Below are positions 1-10,692 of a stretch of DNA of 64,000 nt, piece after piece; position 1 is the stretch's first letter, and every line of letters starts with the position of its first letter. The notes beneath the pieces are model-generated. The model ran no database searches and had not been told where the DNA came from. It saw only the letters and a list, made by a program, of their open reading frames with translations. The stretch is from NCBI GenBank assembly GCA_004794785.1, contig SJOL01008593.1, positions 218,825 through 282,824 on the forward strand, given 5' to 3'. This DNA comes from Opisthorchis felineus. Taxonomy: Eukaryota; Platyhelminthes; Trematoda; Opisthorchiida; Opisthorchiidae. The position numbers were made by a program, and so were the translations under genes.

Positions 1-700
1 TTGAAGACATCTTTATCATAACAACTTTGTTGCTCTTAATACCGTAAACCCAATACACCAATTTCAAAGATACACGGACAATAGCGCCGTCCTAACCCAT
101 TCAGCAACTCATCGGAAGGCGGTACGCGTAAATATGGTTTCAGTGGTTTTCGGTCATAAGTCTCCGTCTTGCACGCCAACTAACAGGCATATTCGATTAA
201 CAGTCAGCACTGATTAAATCAAATAACTGAAAGTGACCTCACGAACTTTAGTGTCAAAAGTGAAACGCTGCCCAGCGATAAGTTCATTTGTTGTTTGCCA
301 AGCCTCTCAAAAGACATACGGAGCCTCTCTGTATCATTTAAACTCTTCGGCGAATCTCGGCCACATCGTATTACTAGGAGGCCGGTAAATGCAAGTTTCG
401 GCTTGTTTGCAAAATCATGGACGCTAAGGCATTGTCGGGTGACTTTGGGTGTTGCACCCGGAGCCTGAAACCTTGAAATAAAATTCCGTCATCACCGGAG
501 TTCGTCTTGGGTAGACTTCAGGATGTTCTTACAAACAGGATCTCCCAGTCGGAGGGATGTGAATCTTATGGCACGCAGTGTGCTGAAGACTAGAAGAATT
601 TATTTGTGGCTGACCGTCGATCTGCCCGTGTGCGTTGGAAAGCTTCACTTCATCAGAAATGATCGACCAGGGTATTCAGTGCTGCTGCAAATCCTCTGTG
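1..700. other. No gene recognised
   Basis: I recognise no gene or repeat here. A 65-codon plus-strand frame begins at 523 and runs into the SINE head at about 701; its GT-rich end falls inside the SINE-like sequence, so I do not call it an exon. Confidence 0.5.
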
Positions 701-864
701 AGGTCGAGATAGGTAAGTAGTTAACGCGCGAAATTACTAAGCCAAAGGTCCGTGGTTCGAACTCAACCTCGGCATCTCAACTGCTGCTGTCTATACTTGG
801 GCAACTTGGCAGTAACTCAACGTCTGTGCTCCTTTTGGGTTCCATGACAGGCATGCACTGAAGG
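701..864 (+). repeat. tRNA-derived SINE, copy 1 (diverged)
   Basis: The copy has a decayed box A region (GTTAACGCGCG), then a box B (GGTTCGAACTC, about 753-763). The family body follows: a 'CTTGGGCAAC.TGGCAGTA' block and a 'TTTTGGGTTCCATGACAGGCA' version of the conserved 3' part. The ATT tail is lost. It is assigned by matching the well-preserved copy at 51,050-51,242. Confidence 0.75.
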
Positions 865-1228
865 GGCGACAAAGCTGGGCGGTTAACTTCGCATTGTTTA
901 ATGAAGCCTTTCGGGGTCGCTGATAGTCTTAATGTTCCAGTCAATTGAGTATTTTGCACTCGTACTGGCCCGTATTCTACCTATCCAATTCTTATGTGAT
1001 CGTATTTTCGCAGAAAACATGCCTCTAAGTCTCTTCATCGAGTGCTTGAAGGCACGACTTCGTTACGTATAATCTAATCTCTGTGTGAGGCAGATCGACA
1101 GTTGCAAAGGACATTCGGCTGAGCTCATCAACGGGGTGGAATTTTCCTGGAACTACTCAAAAGACAAGTCTCCGATAATGTTGTGAAACTACGGTAGGAA
1201 TGCGGCGTTTGGGATACGTCTTACTGGT
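865..1228. other. No gene recognised
   Basis: The stretch between the SINE and the Rep-D hairpin shows no supported coding frame, RNA gene or family match to other parts of the window. Confidence 0.45.
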
Positions 1229-1320
1229 CATTGGCTTGATCTCTGAGCCGGGTAATTTGATCGTCCAGTTCAGCGATCAAGCCAACGACCATCCACGCTA
1301 CCTGAGCTACCAACATTTTC
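1229..1320 (-). repeat. Rep-D, hairpin-bearing dispersed repeat (copy 1)
   Basis: An 11-bp perfect inverted repeat (TTGGCTTGATC at 1,231 and GATCAAGCCAA ending at 1,285) extends with a few mismatches. Read on the minus strand, the sequence starts GTTGGTAGCTCAGGTAG, which resembles a tRNA box A, but no box B follows. A diverged second copy lies at about 27,265-27,335 on the plus strand. The family identity is unknown. Confidence 0.45.
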
Positions 1321-2521
1321 CTCCATAGAATACGTCTTACTGCTCATGTCGTACAACTTGATAACCTCCGTATCTTGAACTCTGTTCGCTGAAATCTACA
1401 TGCAATCTGAGTGTAATTCAGAATAGTTTACCCTTTCGATAACTAATCCGGGGTATACGAAGACGGGCCTCCACGGCGCTTGACCTTTCGAAAGTCCGTG
1501 TGAAGTAATCAGTGTCCATATTTTTTGGCTTCGTACCAGTTACACGCGAGCGCAGTTTAATTGAAATGGTTCCACAGAGCAAGATGCACTTGCGGTTACA
1601 AACGGAAGAACGGTACCTCAACCCCGAACGTTTCGTTGAAATTCACGGCTCTGCTGGGCTCGAACAGCAACAGTACAATGAGAGCAGGGTATTCGCCTAG
1701 TTCTCTAGTTTGAGGGTGGCCGGTCGACCAACGACGCTGGAACCTAATTGAACCCGGATACACGGTGAATCTGTCGAGGCTCTACTACGTCCTACCCAGA
1801 CTACTACTGTCAAATGTCTGCGTCTACTGGCAAGTGTTATCACAACCACGGGTCTAATTCCGCCTGGCGGCTCAAGGTCAGACGCAGAGACAGTCCGTTT
1901 CATCTACTACTGGTTACATGAGTGCGGGCTTCCAGTCGACACTACAGCGGTGCTCGGAGCAGTTTTCTCAACAACGGTTGCCGTAATTTGGATGAGTGTT
2001 AACCACCGAGAAATGGAAACCGGATGTGTCGAAGAAAGTTACTGAGATTATCAGCAGATGGACCGCAATACTTTCAACGACCATTTGAATCATTTGTGCT
2101 TCTTTTATGTGGACTGCACTGAAACAAGTGCAACAAAATGCATCTGAAATATCGTCCAATGCTACGTTCTATTCAAGTTTGCCGTGCACCTGATAGGCGC
2201 TAACCACCGTGAACTCAGCAGAATAATTCGGCAATCTACCAGTGCCGCCAAATGGTTCCAAGGCTGCCCGCCAACCAACATTAGGAACGCAGAGTCCTTG
2301 AGTGTCTGGGCCTACAACCTAGCCCCAACAAACTGACCTGAAAGCCTCGCGCAAAGCTTCCTATACCCTCCGTATTCTACAGCTGCCACCGCCTGAGAAA
2401 TTGCTATCAAGTGTTCACTGACGTTGGTTCGACTGTAATGCCCCGTCGCAACCCCACAAGCTTCACACTGCACAAGCATAGTCACCGTACACTCAGGGTG
2501 CAAGAGAGGGAACCGCATCAT
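1321..2521. other. No gene recognised
   Basis: Only short frames of 60-68 codons on either strand are present, none with a recognisable domain. A segment at about 1,330-1,350 echoes a phrase at 1,214-1,226 (ATACGTCTTACTG), a minor local duplication. Confidence 0.45.
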
Positions 2522-2701
2522 TCTAGGCGCTACTAAAAAAGCTAATCGTTCAGCCATGCCACCCGAAGGAAGAAGGAGGGCTGGGATACTGCCAGGTTGC
2601 CCAAGCCTAGACAGGGGAAATCGAGAGGCAGAGGTCAGATTCGAACCAAGGACCTTCTGGGCAGTAAATCTGAGCTCTAACCACTGAGCCATTTCGCCCC
2701 G
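2522..2701 (-). repeat. tRNA-derived SINE, copy 2
   Basis: This minus-strand copy is nearly full length. Its head reads GGGGCGAAATGGCTCAGTGG, continues to TTAGAGC (box A), and reaches GGTTCGAATC (box B) about 40 nt later. The body is 'GGGCAACCTGGCAGTA' then 'CTTCCTTCGGGTGGCATGG', ending 'GCTGAACGATTAG'. A 149-codon frame that overlaps it is SINE sequence read as protein, not a gene. Confidence 0.88.
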
Positions 2702-5149
2702 AGTCTCATCAGTAAGCACAGCGGCTAACTTATTTGGAATAAAATTGACTCTGTTTAGCATTCCTAAATAATAAAAACCCTAATCTGAGTTCTAATTACG
2801 GTTGTACTGCTTCTATGCAATTTCATGACCAACGCACCATCTTCAACAGCCATTCATCAGTGCCCACAGTACACGTCGCGATTACTCTATCAGAGCAATC
2901 GACGTGGTGCTTTAGATAGTTTACCGTTATTCATCAGAAACACTGACCCTCCACAAATGGCGACCCGAAGTTAGACGTGTCCTGACTGGTATCTTCATAA
3001 GATATGGAGCCACTGGGAATTAGTAGATAGCCTAAGGTAAAAAAGCACCAGTGTAACCGACTGGACACAAGCCGGTGTAGTTCACCCCACTTCCAGGCTT
3101 GTGTTAAATCTGATCAGTCAGCTCACACACTTTTATTAACGCCGGACGACATCAACGTTGATTCCTTTGCCAACCGTCTAGACATACCCACAACCAGGGG
3201 CAAAAGACAACTTACCAACTTGCATTTTGATAATTAATTTTCAAGAAAGCGGAAGTCATGAAAACAGATTGGGTGAGCAACCGGTTACATCATGCATTTT
3301 CCAGAAAATTTTCTAAATCGTTTCTTCTATGGAGAACATACATCGAGATCATCATCTCGCAGACTGGGGTACTCGGAGTTAGCTGCACTATCAACAATAT
3401 TTCCTGGGCCCAGCTGATGAGAGAAAAAGATAGACGGTTTACAACCAAATGGTTTATTTGCGATTTATTTTGTCAATTGGTAAGCCAGACGATCCAAATC
3501 CCGACGACCAACGGAGCTCAGGGCTCTTCCACTGAAAGAAAGAATGAATGGTCACATATTACAACATTGTTCACCGAATGTGGTACAAGCGTACGTGAAA
3601 GTGTTGCGGCTATATCACCTGATATCCTGCATCGTCAGTTTCTTACAGAATCCGGAGTGATGAAAAGTAACTGCAAGTGTTCGTTATGAAGTGGTTTGTT
3701 GCTCGAACCTACAGCAGTCTGCCGACGCTTCAGTTTGGGCCCAGGAAACCACACACATGACACCTAGACAGCAAAAAGATGGGACAGCTAGAAGAAGACA
3801 CTCGTTAACAGTGGCTGCCCCACGAAGATAAAGTAAAAGACCCTAGATCACGTGTCTTTCAAATAGGCGCAATTTACGTCTGTCGTTACTAATGACGGAA
3901 GTTGGTCTATGCTTCATGCTGTGGTCAATGCTTGTGGCTGGAAGGTATGCCTGTTACCTACCACGGTATCCGTCTTGCAGGCTACAGCGCCCAGAGGTAG
4001 CTGATTCTGGACTTGCACAATCCTTTTTGCACATTTTCCGCGTTGCAAGTGGCGCTATCTTCATACGACCATTATATTTGTTAGGAAACGCGACAGCCTT
4101 CATATTGACAGTGGTTTCGTGAAATCGCAATACTTAAAATGCGAGTTCACAGCTGACACAAAAGCCCCAGGGAACCAGCTAACGTACAAAAAAAAAAATA
4201 ACCACAGAGGTACGCTAAACAATAAAACAATTGAGCTTTTCGTTCGTTTACGTATGCTTGGAGTTTAGACTGGCAGTGTTTTACCCACACATACAAGCAC
4301 AGCCGGGTGAAAACCAACGAAAGCTTGCTTTGTGAGTTCCTTTTGGTGATGCAGAGATCATGTGGACCAAACTGGTTGGTACCGTTCCGTGTAAGGCGGG
4401 AAGGAATACCTGAGTACCCCAGTCACTCGTCAATAGGCAGTCGCTATGCCCCCGCTGGTAGATGTGAAGACTGAGTTTCAGAAATGAATAGAGTTTGGAG
4501 TGCACCTTTCACCTTCAACGAGCAAAATATTGCTCCGGGATTTTCCGTTCCCCTGAAAATTCATGGAAAGCAACTCCAGTGTTGACCGGTTTATTTATCT
4601 GGGAGGCTTTATGGGCCATGACTGTACTGTAACCGATCGACGTTAACGACCAAAGTATTCGATGCAGGTGGTATAATCCACCAAATCTTCCAGGGATTAA
4701 AAGACCGGATAGGACAGTGACTTTGCTGAATGCCTGACAGATCCTCTCCTGTCCCAACGACAATCCAACTCGAAGCATCATCTGACGCCAGGTAAAACTG
4801 AATGTCCGCAGAGACAGGGAAGATTGGCACACTCAAAAGGCCGAAGAAATAGAAATACCCGAAATGTCCGTAGGTTGTCCTGCGAAGTCCTCTTTCAGCG
4901 AAACCATCAGGGATCACACTGGTTCCCCCCCCCCACCCTTCAGAATGACGCAAACCGCAAGGTGGACAACGTATGACTTGGCAGAAGGATTAGTGATGTT
5001 CGTGCTGTCAGTTTCATTCCAAATTGTATGATTGAGCGCATGCAAGTGTAGCACTTCAGAATGAGAGACATACGCCAGCACTAGTTTCTGTCCCTCACCC
5101 ATTATTTTCCCCTTTTCACTCTAAGGCTTTAAACATAATTAGATGAACT
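2702..5149. other. No gene recognised; unassigned ORFs
   Basis: The longest frame is a 143-codon plus-strand ORF at 3,258-3,689, AT-rich and with no domain I know. Overlapping minus-strand frames at 4,515-4,953 gave no convincing family match. A 9-bp perfect inverted repeat (ACACAAGCC / GGCTTGTGT) sits at 3,065-3,104. A short A run lies near 4,187. Nothing here supports a functional gene call. Confidence 0.45.
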
Positions 5150-5200
5150 TCATGGCTGAAGCATCAGTGTCAATACTGATGTTGCTGACATCCAGCAAGG
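5150..5200 (+). repeat. RTE-B 3'-end fragment with hairpin
   Basis: The segment reads as the RTE-B terminal phrase in plus orientation: GAAGCATCAGTGTC, AATACTGATG, then TTGCTGAC. The CATCAGT/ACTGATG arms (5,162-5,181) match the hairpin seen at every better-preserved RTE-B end. No RTE-B body is recognisable to its left. Confidence 0.5.
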
Positions 5201-5359
5201 AATGCTTCGACCACTGAACAAAACACCTCGAACAACAATCACGCTGACCATCTTACACTTTTAGGCTATCGACCTTTGATAGGAACATGGAGTAAGCTCA
5301 CGCTTACTAATTCTGCACAAGTTCGTCATCAATGAACTAATGTGGCGAACACACTTCGA

Positions 5360-5412
5360 AGAAACAAAGAACATCATCGATAGTGCGTCAGTATTGAACA
5401 CTGACTCTTCGC
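5360..5412 (-). repeat. RTE-B 3'-end fragment with hairpin
   Basis: CATCATCGATAG is followed by GTCAGT...ACTGAC (5,387-5,405) and 'CTTCGCTGCCATACAAC', matching the minus-strand RTE-B end at 5,793-5,860. It directly abuts an RTE-A leader starting about 5,430. Confidence 0.55.
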
Positions 5413-5429
5413 TGCCATACAACGAAAAC

Positions 5430-5792
5430 CCCGACCTAAAGCTCTCGCCTTGTTGTGGTGATCGGGCTTCTGTGCTGCAATGATCCTGCGGGCTATACTG
5501 GCTGGAACTCAGTTCCTAAGGGTTCAACCATGCCAGGAAGGCCAACGGGGAGCAACCCGACAAAGAATTGTGAATCCTCTGCTGCGAACAATCGTATTAC
5601 GAGGCGGTCTGGAGGTAAAGTCATACTGTCCCCTGCGATAGGAGTGTGAAGGCAGTAAGGCGTTTCCCCCAGGCGACCAGCACTTCCATGTTTATGGAAG
5701 CAGCGATGCTGCCTTCCCTCGAGGAAGGACGGGTTAGAAAAGGTCGGCCCTAAAAACCCCACAGTCTGATCGCCCAAACATTGACCGTGACC
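5430..5792 (+). mobile_element. RTE-A leader fragment, left half (interrupted)
   Basis: The sequence matches the RTE-A leader at 63,170-63,520 in order: GACCTAAAGCT, then 'CGGGCTTCTGTGCTGCAATG', 'GAGGCGGTCTGGAGGTA', 'GAAGGCAGTAAGGCGTTTCC' and the GAAGGACGGGTTAGAAAAGG block, ending in TTGACCGTGACC. It is broken by the RTE-B insertion at 5,793 and resumes at 7,077. No long coding frame is expected in this leader. Confidence 0.82.
5781..5792. repeat. Target-site duplication of nested RTE-B (left copy)
   Basis: TTGACCGTGACC here is repeated as TCAACCGTGACC at 7,077-7,088, on either side of the RTE-B insertion. Ten of 12 positions agree, including a 9-bp identical core (ACCGTGACC). Uninterrupted RTE-A leaders at about 63,510 and 11,165 carry this motif once, which supports a duplication created on insertion. 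Confidence 0.72.
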
Positions 5793-7076
5793 ATCATCAT
5801 CATCATCGATAGCATGACATCAGTGTTCAACACCGATGCTTCCCTGCCGTACAACCATGTTTTAGTTGAAAGCCTTATTGTAAGGAAAAGAATAAACGTG
5901 GACGAGGGAGGGACTGAGTGCTAGCTTACTACAATCATTCCGAGGTGCCTACACCTCCAGACACACATTCAGGCGGTCTGGATAGAAACTGACAACAAGA
6001 TCACCACTGACATCGGTTGGCAGCCATATCTTGCAGTGTATCCAACCAGGCGCAGTGAGGATCACGCGGTTCCCACCCTGGAAGGTGAGTAGCACTGACA
6101 GCACCCAAACGTTTCGTAATCTCCTTCATACCCCCCTGCCAGGTCAAAGGTTGGCCACCTTTCTGCTTCCACTACTCTGAATTGGGCATGGAAAAACAGC
6201 ACTCTCTTCGGCAAACTATGGTTCGGCATACGCAACACATGTCCCAACCTACGCAGCTTCTGGAGCTGGACATACATTATAATGGAAGTACCCGTTGCGC
6301 AACCGAAAACTGCATTTATAATGGCCGCGTTACGGATTCGCCCACACCAACCCACACGAGCCATGGTTCTGAGACAACGATTGTCAAACACCTGAAGACG
6401 TCTCAGTTCCCTTGCTCGAACAGGCCAAGTATCACACCCATACAACAAGACGGCCGCACTGTAGCTTGATACACACATCCCTTGAGTTTCAGGGATATAC
6501 CACTTTGACGCCATAGGTGTCTCAAATTAGCAAACGCTACCCGAGCCTTGCAGGTTCGTGCATCGACCTCATCTGTCACACTACAATCAGAACTAATACG
6601 ACTTCCAAGATATGAAAAACGCTCCACAACTTCCAGTGTCTCCCTGGATTGTAAGTGGCGTGTTCAGTGACTCCATGTCCAGCAGCATGACCTTACACTT
6701 TGTGGGTGCAAAGTACATACCACAGGACGGGATGACTTTGGTCAGTTCATCCAAAAAGACCTGCGCCCTCTCCTCCTCTTCGAAGATGAGAACGATGTCG
6801 TCTGCATATTCCGGATCGACAAGGTTTTCGCCACAGGTTATTTGAACACCGGGGTCTTGGAGACCATCCAGCGTTCGTCTCATTACCTCATCGAACACGA
6901 AAGTAAATGGGAAAGGAGAGAGTAGGCACACGTAACGGACACCGCTTTGTGTACGGAAGCTTTTTGAGAGCTCACCGTAAACTCTCACAAGCCCGGAAAT
7001 CCAAGAATACAAAGAGCTTATGTTCACAAACTTCCAGGGCATTCCTTGGTGGGCGAGCGTGGCAAGAACGGATCGG
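5793..7076 (-). mobile_element. RTE-B element, 5'-truncated, nested in RTE-A leader
   Basis: This minus-strand insertion ends at 5,793 in an (ATG)n tail, with the CATCAGTGTT hairpin (5,818-5,838) just before it. Then come a 3' UTR (GGAGGTGTAGGCACCTCGG block at about 5,937-5,958), a C-terminal domain and the RT catalytic region. It stops abruptly at 7,076 inside the RT gene, as expected from incomplete reverse transcription. Flanking duplicated sites support a real insertion into an older RTE-A leader. Confidence 0.85.
6062..7076 (-). pseudogene. RTE-B reverse transcriptase, C-terminal half (broken)
   Basis: The frames read in order along the minus strand. First comes a GELSKSF..SGVRYVCLLSPFPF version of the RT 'GVRQGCPLSPF' motif. 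Next is PEYADDIVLIFEEE with the catalytic YADD, near 6,800. Then APTKCKVMLLDM, the SYLGSRIS motif, ARVAFANLRHLWR, and LLYGCDTWPV with VFDNRCLRTMARVGW. The last part is RRLGHVLRMPNHSLPKRVLF. This order is typical of RTE-clade non-LTR elements. Frame breaks lie near 6,600 and 6,480 and the N-terminal endonuclease is absent, so it cannot be functional. The close relative at 56,134-57,180 is similarly broken. Confidence 0.85.
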
Positions 7077-7400
7077 TCAACCGTGACCGCCGTCGCATTA
7101 TTTAACACCCACGAAATACTTTTAAAACCAAAGTCTGGCGCTGCTCAATAGTCACCTGCTGTGCGCAGCTGCACTAGAAGTGAGACAGTAATTCATAACT
7201 CCCTGCGCCCTCGGGTCAGTCCGGCCCCCTGCAGCCAAGTGGGTCAGACTTGAATCACTGGCTCCGGGAAGGGTCCCCCAAGAGAACCCTAACAACCAGT
7301 CTCGCGGTCCAGACTCTTGAGTCAGAGGCTAGGAGCAGGGTCCTCGAATAAAACCCTATATCTTCCTACCGCCTTGTGGGGTAGCTTAAGCAAACCCCCT
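7077..7400 (+). mobile_element. RTE-A leader fragment, right half
   Basis: This resumes the leader interrupted at 5,792: ACCGTGACCGCC, GCATTATTTAACA, then the 'CTGCTGTGCGCAGCTGCA', GAGACAGTAAT, TGCGCCCTCGGG and GTCAGACTTGAATCA blocks seen at 63,510-63,690 and 11,110-11,000 (minus). Around 7,400 it changes into the SINE 3' sequence rather than continuing into the endonuclease gene. Confidence 0.8.
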
Positions 7401-7450
7401 TCTTCGGTGGCATGGTAGCTAGGCAACAAAAAGGTTACAGCTGAATGATC
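7401..7450 (+). repeat. SINE 3' end fused to RTE-A leader (copy 3)
   Basis: CTTCTTCGGTGGCATGGTAG, then CTAGGCA and GGTTACAGCTGAATGATCAT, is the SINE 3' region and tail. It joins the leader at a stretch both families share (CTTC.TTCGG..GGCATGG). This suggests recombination or template switching at that short identity. Confidence 0.62.
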
Positions 7451-7621
7451 ATCTATTATCTAGCCACTATCCCGTATCTAAACCTTCGCCCAAAAAAATC
7501 AATTCAATTTATCAGCTATAAACCGTGCACCATAGGCAGATTGGTTCGAGCTGCTACAGTTTCGATCACCGGAAAGTGGGAGCGTGGGACATACAACCAA
7601 GCTGTGAAGGCGAAGGCATGT

Positions 7622-8345
7622 TCAGTTTGTTCGAAAATTGCGTAGCCACGCATTGAAGGCGATAGCTTTGATGTACGAGCGCCACTGACTGCGCGATTGG
7701 GCCATTTCTGCCAATGACATTAACCACTGGTGATTTGAGTCCTGAGGTCCCCATCCAGGGAGGCGGCAATTGCCCACCCGGCTAAGTTTACTGGTTAGTG
7801 TTTTCGGGCTTCGTTGCCAGGTCAGTGTTCACGTCTCGGTTGCTTACACTCAGCATAGGGCTGGGCGAAGTGAGCTCTGCGAGGCAGGCGGTCCTCTGGA
7901 ATGCGGAGTACGTCTTAACCAGCGCAGCCTATGGAGTGTGAGTAATTCATCCCAGTCGGGAGAGTACCTTCTTCCCAGGACCATCTGGCGTACCTCAGCA
8001 TTGCTAATCCCATGTTCCCAGCAGACCTGACCAATGCATCGGAGACATCAATGGTCAAACATTCACACCTTTCGTATGTCCTCTGCTCGTAGGGGCCACG
8101 CCTCTGATCCATAAAGCAGTATGGATCGCAGTGTAAACTCTTCCCCTGACAGACAAACTGACGTCACGTCGGCGCCATAGGTGTCGGAGATTGGCAAAAG
8201 CTGCCCTGGCCTTTCCGAATCGAGAAAAAACCTCATCTCCAGCCAGTCCACCGGAACTTATACACCTGCCCTGGTAAACAAATTTATCTACCACGTCGAT
8301 TGGCTCGCCTGCAAGCATGAGGTGTGGGTTTGATCCCACCCAGTC
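7622..8345 (-). pseudogene. RTE-A C-terminal domain (broken)
   Basis: The region encodes the part after the RT active site. The order is DWVGSNPHLMLAGEPIDVVD, then FVYQGRCIS, KARAAFANLRHLWRRRDVSL, a degenerate RCLR block, VLRIPEDRLPRRAHFAQ and a tryptophan-rich end (QWLMSLAEMAQSRSQW, then RNFRTN and a stop). Frames change several times. The domain is a standard companion of RT in RTE-like elements; its exact role is not visible from sequence. An in-frame TGA at 8,346-8,348 separates it from the RT part and is shared with the copy at 12,018-12,020. Confidence 0.75.
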
Positions 8346-9855
8346 TCATAACAGCACTTTACACTTTGCAGGTGTGAAACGCATGCCAAACCGTGCGGCA
8401 GAGTTATTCAGGTTATTTAAAATCGTTGGCATTTGGGAAGGATCTGAACCAAGGAGAGCAATATCGTCCGCATACTCAATGTCTGTGAGGAACGTTTCAG
8501 GAGCATTTCGACTCCCGAGGTTTCAGAGGCAGGCAGACAAATTTCAAGCAGCATATCAATAACAAAGTTGAAGAGGAAAGAGGAAAGAGGACAGCCTTGT
8601 CTTACCCCACTGGACGTGGTGAACTCAGGCGAGAGCTTCCCGTATACTCGTACGCGCCCACATGAGTTCTTATACAGTGCCCTCATAAGGGATAGAAATT
8701 TGGAAGGGACACTAATGATCGCCAGGCACTCCCAGAGTTGCTGACCATCGACAGAATCAAAAGCAGCTTTCAAATCAAGAAAAACGACCAACGTGGGCCG
8801 TCTGAAGGAGTGGCGCTGTTCAAGAATTTGTCTCAAGGTGAAGATATGGTCGACCATCCTCGACCAGGGTGAAACCCAGCTTGATTCTCACGAATCTGTC
8901 TCTTCCGATAATCCATCAACCTGCGCAAAATAATGCCACAGAGCACCCTGGATGTGACGGATATCAGGCTGATACCACGGTGGTTTTCACATGACATTCT
9001 TGCTCCCTTTTTGGAAACTGGGATGACGGTCAAGAAGCTCCATTCGGCTGGTGTTCTGTTTTCATTCCAAATCTTCTGCGGTATCGTTGTCAAACTGTTC
9101 ACCAGGACCTCGCTACCTTCTTTGAAGAGCGCGGGGTGTAGACCATCCAGGCCAGGTGCATTGTCACGCTTCAGGATTGATATCTCACGCTGGGTTTCTG
9201 TTGTTGGTGCTGAGCTGGTGTCAATGTTCCATTCGGGCCCGCTTGGTCCTCCCAGCGGTTGTGTTGAAGGAGACCAGGTGAACTGTTCTTGGAAGTGCTC
9301 AGCCCATCGCTCAAGACGGCGATTGAGAGAGTGAATTGCTGTTCCGTCTTTTTCGCATCCTGTCTCACTGACACCTGTCTTCTTTTGACCCGTTGATCGA
9401 ATCAGTTGAAACAAGGCGCGGCTGTTGCTTGCAGCGAAAGCCTTCTCCATCTCCTGGGCCTTAGAAATCTACCAGCGTTCTTTGTCATTCTTCAAGCTCC
9501 TGATTATCCGGTGTTTGAGGGATCTGCGTGCGCCATCACAGTCGCTAGTTGCTGGTATGGCCTTTCTGGCAGCAATAAGATTGGCTGATCTCGAGGATAT
9601 CCAGTGTTCACTCAGTCGAGTCAGATAGGCTGGACAAACAGTTCTGAAAGCTAAGAACATTGCTTCTTTAACTCGCCTCCATTCATCCTCCAAGCAATCT
9701 CCTTTGTCCACATGACTGTGCGTTTCCAGTAGCTTTCTAGCCAGAGCAGCTCGATACTCTTCAGCTACTGAAACTTGCCGAAGTTGATGAACGGAGCTGC
9801 TCTCTTTCTGCACGCGTAGTGCTGGCGGAAAGCGAAGTGCTAAACGGGCCCGCAC
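8346..9855 (-). pseudogene. RTE-A linker and reverse transcriptase (frameshifted)
   Basis: The linker (9,855-9,469) begins right after the endonuclease SDHAIVRARLALRF motif. The RT follows in at least three frames. At 9,450-8,833 come RDNAPGLDGLHPALFKEG, NHRGISLISVTSRVL and IRENQAGFHPGRG. At 8,857-8,480 come VFLDLKAAFDSVDG (first catalytic Asp) and SGVRQGCPLSSFLFNFVID. Near 8,470, after a shift, comes IEYADDIALLGSD (catalytic DD). All core RT motifs are visible but not in one frame, so this copy is dead. The gene copies element RNA into DNA at a nicked target. Confidence 0.85.
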
Positions 9856-10692
9856 GATGGCGTGATCAGAGTCCAGTTGCGTACCCCAGAAGGAACGACA
9901 ATCCTTAACTGAGGCTCCCCATCGTTAACTGATAGCCACATGGTCCAACTGAGTCCACGACTGTCTTGTGGTAGGTGGCCTCCAAGTAACTCGGTGTGAG
10001 CGTTTGTGTTGGAAGTTCGTACTGGCCAGGAACAGACGACGATTTGCACACAACTGAAGAGACCGCTTCCCATTATCCGTACGCTCAGCATCGACTCCAA
10101 ATCTACCACCAACTGCGCTTCTTCCGGACTTAGTCGTCCAACTTGGGCATTCATATCACCCACCAGGATTACTATATCCGTCCTTCTTGCCGACCGAAGC
10201 AGTCGTGACAGATCTTGATAAAACTCGTCCTTCTCAGTCTCAGAACTGCTATCTGTTGGGGCGTATGCTGATACGACAAATGCATCGACCTGCATTAATC
10301 TTAATTGAGCCAGACAACCGTACAGCGCAAAGGCGACTGTTTACTGGGATCCAGTCCAGTAAGGCGCTTTCAGCGTTGGGGCTGAGTGCAACTCCCACAC
10401 CGTAGACAACACGAGCCATTGCGTCAGGATCACCGGATGCCCGAAGAGTGAAATGTGGAACATCTGAGCTCGTCCTAAGCGGCTTGAAGAAAACGACCGA
10501 AGTGGGGTCTTGTATGCGTGTTTCGGAGACACAACAAACGTCGATAAAGAGGGAAAGCAAGGTTCCAGCAAGGGATACCTGTTGCCCAATTTGACATACA
10601 GTACTGACATTAAAGGCTGAAACGTGGGTCAGATTTTTTGAGGTTATTAGGTGATTATTTTGGTCTATTTTTCTGGGAGATGGTTGAGACAC
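9840..10692 (-). pseudogene. RTE-A apurinic-like endonuclease (frameshifted)
   Basis: This is the N-terminal domain of the RTE-A protein, which nicks target DNA to prime reverse transcription. It starts about 10,692, with SAFNVSTVCQIGQQ followed by CCVSETRI, whose Glu is a catalytic residue. A FTLRASGDPD..GVGVALS segment and SRLCAVRL follow. The frame then shifts at about 10,290 to VVSAYAP, and VILVGDMNAQVG supplies the Asp/Asn pair. The SDHAIVRARL motif with the catalytic His is at about 9,865 in the next frame. Because the catalytic motifs sit in different frames, the enzyme is not made intact here. Confidence 0.85.

Noticed and set aside
2312..2761. 149-codon minus-strand ORF
   Set aside because: It overlies a full tRNA-derived SINE and contains its box A/box B head; not a gene.
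3258..3689. 143-codon plus-strand ORF
   Set aside because: No domain, no repeat match, no start or splice context; treated as unassigned rather than a gene.
4515..4953. Overlapping minus-strand frames that might be a Gypsy RNase H
   Set aside because: No TDAS-like or RTDH-type motif lines up convincingly in any frame.
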